Source: JBELMB01 sp042088665 (GTDB taxonomy: Bacteria; Pseudomonadota; Alphaproteobacteria; Rhodobacterales; Rhodobacteraceae). From it: DNA of 20,757 nucleotides. The stretch is taken from contig JBELMB010000086.1 in NCBI GenBank assembly GCA_042088665.1, positions 1 to 20,757 of the forward strand. Reading direction: 5' to 3'. Made by a program: the position numbers and the translations under genes. Below, piece after piece: positions 15,893-20,757 of this stretch. Position 1 is the stretch's first letter, and each line of letters opens with the position of its first letter. A model generated the notes under the pieces. The model worked only from the letters and a program-made list of their open reading frames with translations, made no database searches and had not been told where the DNA came from.

Positions 15893-16094
15893 CAAGGGTG
15901 CTCCGGGGATCAGAGCGCGGCTTTAGCGCATTTCTGGCCCCGGTGAAAGGGCACAAACTGCGCCCGCCATCGGACCGACCGAAAAGCACCCCGACGGGTG
16001 AGGCGGCATCCGCCCGCTGACCCTGACACGATTACGGCAAAACGCGTAGCAGCGACGGCTCGCTCATCCGAAACAAGCCTCCCACGGCGGCCGC

Positions 16095-17426
16095 TCAGCG
16101 ATAGGCGTGCAGCACACCCTTGCGCGACACGACGTAAAGCGTCTGGTTCGCCACCACAGGGCGGGTCGTCGCCCCTCCGGGCACATCAACCGTAGAGACA
16201 AGCGATCCGTCCTCCGGCGAGAAGGCGCGCAGCTTGCCATCGGAACTGGCCACCATCAGGTTGCCGCCCGCAAGGATCGGCCCGAGGTTGGCAAAGGCGC
16301 GGTCGCGCCGCTTGTTGGGCCGCCGGGTCGGCTCATAGCCGGGCAGATCCGCGGTCCAGACGGTTTCGCCGCTCTGCGCATCCAGACGCACCAACTCGTG
16401 ACGGTCCGAGACAAAGAACACCGAGTCGCCCGCAGGCCACATCGGCCCCAGCGCACCATGCTGAGCCGTCCAGAGCCGCTCACCGGTGTACACCGAAAGC
16501 GCCACGACGCGTCCCGAGTGATTGCCCGCGTAGACCACGTCATTCGCGATCAGCGGATCGCCGGTCACGTCGTCAAAGCCCGCCACGGTCACACCCGTGC
16601 GCCGTCCCAGCAGATCGGAGTTCCACAACCGCAGCCCCCCCTGACGGAAGGCCCCCTGCACCGCGCCTGACCCATAGGAAAACACCACGTGCTGGTCGCT
16701 CACCGCCGGTGCGGGCGTGCCTGCCACGTTGCTGCTGTCGCCCGCGCCATCGAGTTGCCAGCGCACGCGGCCATCATCGGCTTCGACCGCCCACCCGGTT
16801 GTGTCGCCGGAAACCACATAGACCAGCCCCTGCGCGTAACTCGGCGCGCCGGTCGCCGTATTGCCCAGCCGCTGCACCCAAAGCTCCTGCCCTGTGGCCG
16901 GGTCGAGCGCCGTCAACCGGCCAAACCCGGAGGCGGCATAAAGCTTGCCCCCGCCAACCGCCAGACCGCCACCTTGCCCCTCGGGTGTCTTGTCCCGCGA
17001 CGGCGTCAAATCCATTTCCCACAAGAACTCGCCAGTGGTCGAGGTGGCGCGCACCACGTGGTTCGAGTCCATCGTAAAGATCCGATTGTCCGCGACGACC
17101 GGATCTGCGTTCAGCCGCGCGCGCTTGCCGTCGCCAGCCCCGATCCCGGTGGAAAAGAGCGGCGTCAGAGTATCGGCCAGGGCGGCATGTGTCGTGCGCG
17201 CCGCAGGCGAAACGGGGCTTTGCGTCCAGGCGGTGTTTGCTTCGGCAGGCGGCAGAGAGATCGCACGGGCGGTGTCATCCACCGCGGCGGATGCCTCGTC
17301 GATCTGCGCAGAGCCGACGTCGCGAATGTTCAGGCGCTCCCCGGTCAGGATCGGGTCCTTCTCGGAACACCCCATCAGGGCCAGAGCGCCCAGCGTGACC
17401 AGCCCAAAAGCCTTGCCCTGCATCAT
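16095..17426 (-). CDS. bamB: Outer-membrane assembly lipoprotein BamB-like
   Basis: A 443-residue lipoprotein with an eight-bladed PQQ-type beta-propeller, part of the BAM complex that inserts beta-barrel proteins into the outer membrane. The signal peptide ends in the lipobox LMGC with C20 as lipidation site. The propeller shows repeated blade motifs, for example LTALDPATGQELWVQ, VVALSVYTGERLWTA and LVRLDAQSGETVW. The region about 21-85 is a linker before the first blade. Start at ATG 17426 (a second ATG follows directly) behind a GGAGAGGA element. An 11-bp tandem repeat lies immediately upstream. Placement between the YfgM-like gene and der supports BamB over a generic PQQ-repeat protein. 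Confidence 0.93.
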   Translation of the reverse strand: MMQGKAFGLVTLGALALMGCSEKDPILTGERLNIRDVGSAQIDEASAAVDDTARAISLPPAEANTAWTQSPVSPAARTTHAALADTLTPLFSTGIGAGDGKRARLNADPVVADNRIFTMDSNHVVRATSTTGEFLWEMDLTPSRDKTPEGQGGGLAVGGGKLYAASGFGRLTALDPATGQELWVQRLGNTATGAPSYAQGLVYVVSGDTTGWAVEADDGRVRWQLDGAGDSSNVAGTPAPAVSDQHVVFSYGSGAVQGAFRQGGLRLWNSDLLGRRTGVTVAGFDDVTGDPLIANDVVYAGNHSGRVVALSVYTGERLWTAQHGALGPMWPAGDSVFFVSDRHELVRLDAQSGETVWTADLPGYEPTRRPNKRRDRAFANLGPILAGGNLMVASSDGKLRAFSPEDGSLVSTVDVPGGATTRPVVANQTLYVVSRKGVLHAYR

Positions 17427-17439
17427 CTTGTCCTCTCCT

Positions 17440-17483
17440 GCCCGTCTTTGGCCCGTCTTTGGCCCGTCTTTGGCCCGCCTTCG
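17440..17483. repeat. Four-copy 11-bp tandem repeat in the bamB leader
   Basis: GCCCGTCTTTG occurs three times exactly (17440-17450, 17451-17461, 17462-17472), followed by one diverged copy GCCCGCCTTCG (17473-17483). On the bamB strand the unit is CAAAGACGGGC. The array ends 13 bases before the bamB ATG, right beside its ribosome binding site. The period of 11 is not a multiple of 3, and the array lies outside any gene, so copy number is free to vary. Confidence 0.9.
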
Positions 17484-17667
17484 ACCGGTCTTGCCCCCGG
17501 CCTGTATCCGTTCCGGCGTCTTGCGGCGCCGCGCCGTTTATCACATGCGCCCGTCTTACGCCTTGCGCGCGACACCCCGTCAGCGTCACACCCGACCGCT
17601 GCGCACCCGATCACCAAGCTGGCCGCACCGCGGTATCAGCCCGGCCGCTATTCCAGCCCCCGTGGCG

Positions 17668-18324
17668 TCAGATCCCCGGCGCCTCGCCGCCCAGTGCCAC
17701 AATCAACTGGCTGGCGCGTTGACGCAAGCCTTCGGTCACTTCCGCATCGACAACCAGCTGTTCAAGCCGCTCACGGGCGGCGATCCGCTCACCGCTTTCG
17801 ATATCCAGCAGCGCCAACTGCTCTTCGGCCAGCAACCGCAGCGGTTGTCCGGGCACGGCCAGCGCGTCAAAGCCCGCCCGCCGTTCGTCCAGTGTCAGAT
17901 CCGCATCGGTCCGCGTCAACGCCTTGAACTGCGCGATCTGGCGATAGATCTGCGGCAACTCGGCCTGCGAAGCCACGGCCTGAAGCCGGGTCACGGCGGC
18001 CACATCCTCGCCGGCGGAGCCTTCTTCGGCGGCGATCAGCATCTCCAGCATCGCGCGGCCGCTGGGCCCCGGGGCCTCAACCGCATCCAGTGCCGCGATC
18101 CGGTCGCCCGGCTCTTCGGCCTCGAGCGCATCCAGAATGGCATCGCCAAAGGTCTGCGCCTGCGTGCGCGCGGCGGCGAGACTGTATTCGCGATACCCCG
18201 TCCCGCCCACAATCAGCAGGACCAGCAAAACAGCGATCCAGCCATAGCGCCGCATCAACGCGAACAACCGGTCGCGTTTGACCTCTTCGGTCACCTCATC
18301 GATAAAACTGTCGGTGTCGCTCAC
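17668..18324 (-). CDS. YfgM-like membrane-anchored protein
   Basis: A 218-residue protein with a short acidic cytosolic N-terminus (VSDTDSFIDEVTEEVKRDRL), one membrane helix (about 29-44) and a periplasmic, Ala- and Glu-rich helical domain typical of the YfgM/TPR_21 family. In E. coli YfgM is an inner-membrane partner of the Sec translocon and of the chaperone PpiD. Start taken as GTG 18324, because family members begin at this point; the frame is open upstream to 18495 without resemblance. It precedes bamB and der on the same strand, as in enterobacteria. The 241-base gap to bamB is long for an operon and holds the tandem repeat. Confidence 0.8.
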   Translation of the reverse strand: MSDTDSFIDEVTEEVKRDRLFALMRRYGWIAVLLVLLIVGGTGYREYSLAAARTQAQTFGDAILDALEAEEPGDRIAALDAVEAPGPSGRAMLEMLIAAEEGSAGEDVAAVTRLQAVASQAELPQIYRQIAQFKALTRTDADLTLDERRAGFDALAVPGQPLRLLAEEQLALLDIESGERIAARERLEQLVVDAEVTEGLRQRASQLIVALGGEAPGI

Positions 18325-18675
18325 CCGGGCCCCCAGCGCTGGAATTTCGCCTCTCTTACAGGCAGACACGAGGGTTGCCAACACCTGCGCGCGCACCGCT
18401 TGCGCCAACTGGCAGAGCCTTGCCAGCGCCCCGTGCCGCAAATCCGGGGTAAAACCTGTGCCAAATCGCGCCTCACTGCCAAAAACTGACACCAAAGTGG
18501 CATTTACAGCCCATCGACCGCTTGAAGCCGCGCCAGCGAAGACCTAAAACTAAACGAAACGGTTCAGGCTGGAAACAGCGAGCGCGCCGGTGCCAGTGAA
18601 ACGCTGGACCTGCTGCCTTTGTATCCTACCCTGAGGGACGTGCTGCTGTGCAGCAAAACGGTCAGGACAACGATC
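18325..18675. other. Divergent intergenic region, YfgM-like gene to adaptor gene
   Basis: 351 bases between two divergent genes, so it should contain both promoters. A candidate + strand promoter with an operator-like inverted repeat is listed separately (18522-18567). No convincing - strand promoter for the YfgM-like gene was found. An AGGAC element about 8 bases before ATG 18676 is a plausible ribosome binding site for the adaptor gene. Confidence 0.5.
18522..18567 (+). promoter_or_regulatory. Candidate promoter and operator of the adaptor gene
   Basis: TTGAAG (18522-18527) and TAAAAC (18545-18550) are each 4 of 6 matches to the sigma-70 boxes, with 17 bases between them. Overlapping the last base of the -10 is an inverted repeat, CTAAAC (18550-18555), 6-base spacer, GTTCAG (18562-18567), matching at 5 of 6 positions. 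That placement would let a repressor block the promoter. Efflux adaptor genes are often controlled by TetR-type repressors, but no regulator gene is in the window, so this is a suggestion from position and symmetry only. Confidence 0.35.
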
Positions 18676-20757
18676 ATGCGACTTCTTTCGATTATCACGG
18701 CAGTTATCGTCGCCGCGACCCTTTATGGACTGGTGCTCGAGCGCGAGACGGTCCTCGCGTGGGCTCAACGCGCGACGCCATCGGCGCTTCTGGGATCAGA
18801 AGACGGCGCTGAGGACACTCAGGTCGCTGGCACCGAAGGCGGCGATTCCAGCGACCTGCCCGTGGTCATGCAGGCCGCGCAGGTCGTCCCGTCACCGGAC
18901 GAAGGTCTGCCTACCGTCGCAGATGGCGCGGTGCGGGTCATGGCTTTGCGCTCTGTCGCACAGGAAGTGGACAGCGCCGTGGTGCTGCGCGGCGAAACCG
19001 AAGCGATCCGCGAAGTCGAAGTGCGCGCCGAAACCGACGGCAAGGTCATCAGCGAACCGCTGCGCGCCGGTGCCATGGTCGATGAGGGGCAACTTTTGTG
19101 CCGGATTGACCCGGGCACCCGTGACGTCAGCCTGCAAGAGGCCATGGCGCGCCTCGCCGAGTCGCAATCGCGCTTGCCCGAATCGCTCGCCCGTCTGGCC
19201 GAGGCAGAGGCACAGGTGCCCGCCGCACGCGCCCGCATCGCCGAAGCCAAGGCCGGTGTGCCTGCCGCGGCGGCGCAGCTTTCCGAGGCCCGCGCCGGTG
19301 TGCCCGCCGCCGAGGCCCGCCTGCTGGAGGCATTGGCCCGCGTCCCCGAAGCCGAAGCCCGCTTTGCCGAAGCCGAAGCCAAGGTGCCCGAGGCAGAGGC
19401 CCGCCTCGAAGAGGCACTGGCCCGCCTGCCCGAAGCAGAGGCCCGCGTCACCGAGGCAGAGGCCAAGGTCCCCGAAGCAGAGGCGCGTCTGGCCGAGGCC
19501 AACGCCCGCGTCCCCGAGGCAAAGGCCCGCCTGGCCGAAGCCCGTGCCCGTGTCCCCGAGGCAGAAGCCCGGCTGAGCGAGGCCCGCGCCCGCGTCCCGG
19601 AGGCCGAGGCCCGTCTCGCCGAGGCCCGCGCAAAACTGCCCGAGGCCGAAGCCCGCCTCGCCGAGGCCCTTGCCCGCGTTCCCGAAGCAGAGGCGCGCTT
19701 TGTCGAGGCGCAGACCCGCGTGCCGGAAGCCGAGGCCAGACTGGACGAGGCCTTGGCCCGCGTGCCTGAGGCCGAAGCCCGTCTCGAAGAAGCCTTGGCC
19801 CGTGTCCCGGAAGCCGAAGCGCGCCTCGATGAGGCGCAAAGCCGCGTGCCCGAAGCAGAGGCCCGCCTTGACGAGGCCCGCGCGCAGTTGCCCGCCTCCG
19901 AGGCGCGGTTGAAGGAGGCACTGGCGCAGGTGCCCGCGGCCGAAGCCCGTCTCGCAGAGGCCGGAGCGCAAGTGCCCGCCGCCGAGGCCCGCCTTGTCGA
20001 GGCCCGCGCCCGCATCCGCGAGGCAGATATCAACCTGCGCGCGTCTGAGGAGTTGGCCCGCGACGGGTTCGCCGCGCAAACGCGCCTCGCCGCCGCCGAA
20101 GCCGCCTATGAATCCGCCAAGGCGCAGGAACAGACGGCTCTGTCGGGGATAAAGACCGCGTCTTCCGCGATCGAAGCCGCGAAATCCCAACTCGAAGGCG
20201 CCCGCGCAGGCGTGGAAACGGCCCGCGGCGCGGTGCAGACCGCCACCGCTGGAATCCGCTCTGCCGAGAGCCAGATCGTGAACGCCCGCGCCGGGGTGCG
20301 CGCCGCTGAAACGCAGATCGTGAACGCCCGCGCCGGGGTACGATCGGCGCAAACCCAGATCGTGAATGCCCGCGCCGGGGTTGAAACCGCGCGCGGTCAG
20401 GTCAAGACGGCCAGCGCCGGGATCCGCTCTGCCGAGAGCCAGATCCAGAACGCAAGGGCCGGGATCATCTCCGCCGAGAGCCAGGTCGAAAGCGCGCGCG
20501 CCGGAATTCAGGCCGCGCAGAGCCAGATCCAGAACGCCACCGCGGGCATCACCTCGGCAGAGACTCAGGTCGAAAGCGCCCGCGCCGGGATTCAGTCTGC
20601 CCAGGCGCAGATCATCAACGCCGCGGCGGGCATCACGTCGGCTGAAAGCCAGGTCGAAAGCGCGCGCGCCGGGATCCAATCGGCCACCAGTCAGATCCGC
20701 AACGCCGAGGCCGGGATCAAATCCGCCGCCAGCCAGGTCGAAAGCGCCCGCGCCGGG
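18676..20757 (+). CDS. Giant-hairpin RND/HlyD-type periplasmic adaptor (3' truncated by window)
   Basis: At least 694 codons from ATG 18676 with no stop before the window end. Residues 1-20 form an N-terminal membrane segment (MRLLSIITAVIVAATLYGLV), followed by a low-complexity linker (about 40-85). Residues 100-150 look like the first half of an adaptor lipoyl/barrel-sandwich domain: VLRGETEAIREVEVRAETDG, then GAMVDEGQLLCRIDP. An alpha-hairpin should follow. Instead there are 20 fourteen-residue units (166-445), a tip-like segment with ELARDGFAAQTRLAAAE (459-475), then at least 13 fourteen-residue units (511-692). Both repeat types keep heptad-like Ile/Val/Leu and Ala core positions. The second lipoyl half, beta-barrel and stop lie beyond the window, and an RND permease gene might follow. 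The TolC-docking Arg-Leu-Ser positions of typical adaptors appear altered at the tip. Adaptor identity is well supported; the hairpin size is exceptional. Confidence 0.88.
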   Translation, partial: MRLLSIITAVIVAATLYGLVLERETVLAWAQRATPSALLGSEDGAEDTQVAGTEGGDSSDLPVVMQAAQVVPSPDEGLPTVADGAVRVMALRSVAQEVDSAVVLRGETEAIREVEVRAETDGKVISEPLRAGAMVDEGQLLCRIDPGTRDVSLQEAMARLAESQSRLPESLARLAEAEAQVPAARARIAEAKAGVPAAAAQLSEARAGVPAAEARLLEALARVPEAEARFAEAEAKVPEAEARLEEALARLPEAEARVTEAEAKVPEAEARLAEANARVPEAKARLAEARARVPEAEARLSEARARVPEAEARLAEARAKLPEAEARLAEALARVPEAEARFVEAQTRVPEAEARLDEALARVPEAEARLEEALARVPEAEARLDEAQSRVPEAEARLDEARAQLPASEARLKEALAQVPAAEARLAEAGAQVPAAEARLVEARARIREADINLRASEELARDGFAAQTRLAAAEAAYESAKAQEQTALSGIKTASSAIEAAKSQLEGARAGVETARGAVQTATAGIRSAESQIVNARAGVRAAETQIVNARAGVRSAQTQIVNARAGVETARGQVKTASAGIRSAESQIQNARAGIISAESQVESARAGIQAAQSQIQNATAGITSAETQVESARAGIQSAQAQIINAAAGITSAESQVESARAGIQSATSQIRNAEAGIKSAASQVESARAG
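19171..20010 (+). repeat. 42-bp coding tandem repeat, 20 units, ascending arm
   Basis: Twenty consecutive 42-bp units encode the 14-residue consensus RVPEAEARLAEALA (protein residues 166-445) without any insertion or deletion. Every unit has Pro at unit position 3. Position 2 is Val or Leu, position 9 mostly Leu (sometimes Ile, Phe or Val), and Ala dominates at 5 and 12, giving heptad spacing. Units 5-17 are the most alike (mostly VPEAEAR); units 1-4 and 18-20 are more diverged, as expected for an array that grew from its middle. A 21st unit (20011-20052) lacks the Pro. Confidence 0.95.
20206..20757 (+). repeat. 42-bp coding tandem repeat, at least 13 units, descending arm
   Basis: Thirteen consecutive 42-bp units encode a second 14-residue repeat, consensus AGIRSAESQVESAR (residues 511-692), and the array continues past the window end with another AG. 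Gly is fixed at unit position 2 and Ile or Val at positions 3 and 10, with Ala at 6 and 13. The composition differs from the first array: Gln, Ser, Asn and Thr replace the Glu/Arg pairs. Alternate units alternate in type (QIxNAR and QVESAR forms), hinting at an 84-bp higher-order unit late in the array. Confidence 0.93.

Noticed and set aside
14858..15946. 362-codon + strand frame opposite der
   Set aside because: Antisense to the two G domains of der; no independent evidence.
18725..19576. + strand frame of 283 codons, Pro/Arg/Lys-rich
   Set aside because: Out-of-frame reading of the same repeat array; no family resemblance, and it starts inside the adaptor signal region.
18892..20679. Very long open frame on the - strand (595 codons) and a second one (404 codons, 18819-20033), rich in Gly/Leu/Asp or Ala/Ser/Arg repeats
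   Set aside because: They are shadows of the 42-bp coding repeats: the period is a multiple of 3, so a frame lacking stops in one unit lacks them in all. The + strand frame from 18676 has the adaptor domain and heptad pattern.

Overview
The window (about 20.8 kb, GC-rich, tightly packed) looks like chromosomal sequence of a marine-type alphaproteobacterium, most likely Rhodobacterales (Roseobacter group). The grounds are protein character, a System I cytochrome c maturation cluster in the order ccmA-B-C-D-G lying downstream of yajC-secD-secF, and high GC with alphaproteobacterial-style SerS, BamB and YfgM-like sequences. This placement is by recognition of families, not by a database search. 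No rRNA, tRNA, IS element, phage gene or CRISPR array was seen.

Layout. (1) 1-1440, + strand: the C-terminal half of aconitase AcnA, closed by a clear intrinsic terminator. (2) 1681-3342: a short-chain dehydrogenase-like protein whose catalytic Tyr is Phe; a convergent YjhX-family protein; a long gene-poor stretch; a doubtful 40-residue exported peptide. (3) 3365-9686, - strand: a block that reads, in transcription order, yajC, secD, secF, a Mth938-domain protein, ccmA, ccmB, ccmC, ccmD, ccmG. It joins the Sec export accessory complex to haem handling and thiol reduction for periplasmic c-type cytochromes. (4) 9813-13757: a trypsin-fold secreted protease diverging from yajC, an acidic membrane-anchored RTX-like protein, serS, a doubtful coupled mini-ORF, and a TspO-like membrane protein. 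(5) 13758-14419: a gene-poor stretch with the decayed remnant of a DsbA-fold isomerase and two perfect 10-bp-stem hairpins. (6) 14420-18324, - strand: a yfgM-like gene, bamB and der, the same order as in enterobacteria, with an 11-bp tandem repeat just upstream of bamB. (7) 18676 to the end, + strand: an open reading frame of at least 694 codons that runs off the window.

The most unusual item is the last. It begins like an RND/HlyD-type periplasmic adaptor (N-terminal membrane segment, first half of a lipoyl-like domain). The hairpin that normally follows is replaced by an enormous repeat region: 20 exact 14-residue units, each carrying one proline, then a tip-like segment, then at least 13 further 14-residue units of different composition, each carrying one glycine. 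If the arm were a straight helix it would be longer than a usual periplasm, so either the architecture or the compartment span is unusual. I know of no described equivalent, but I could not search.
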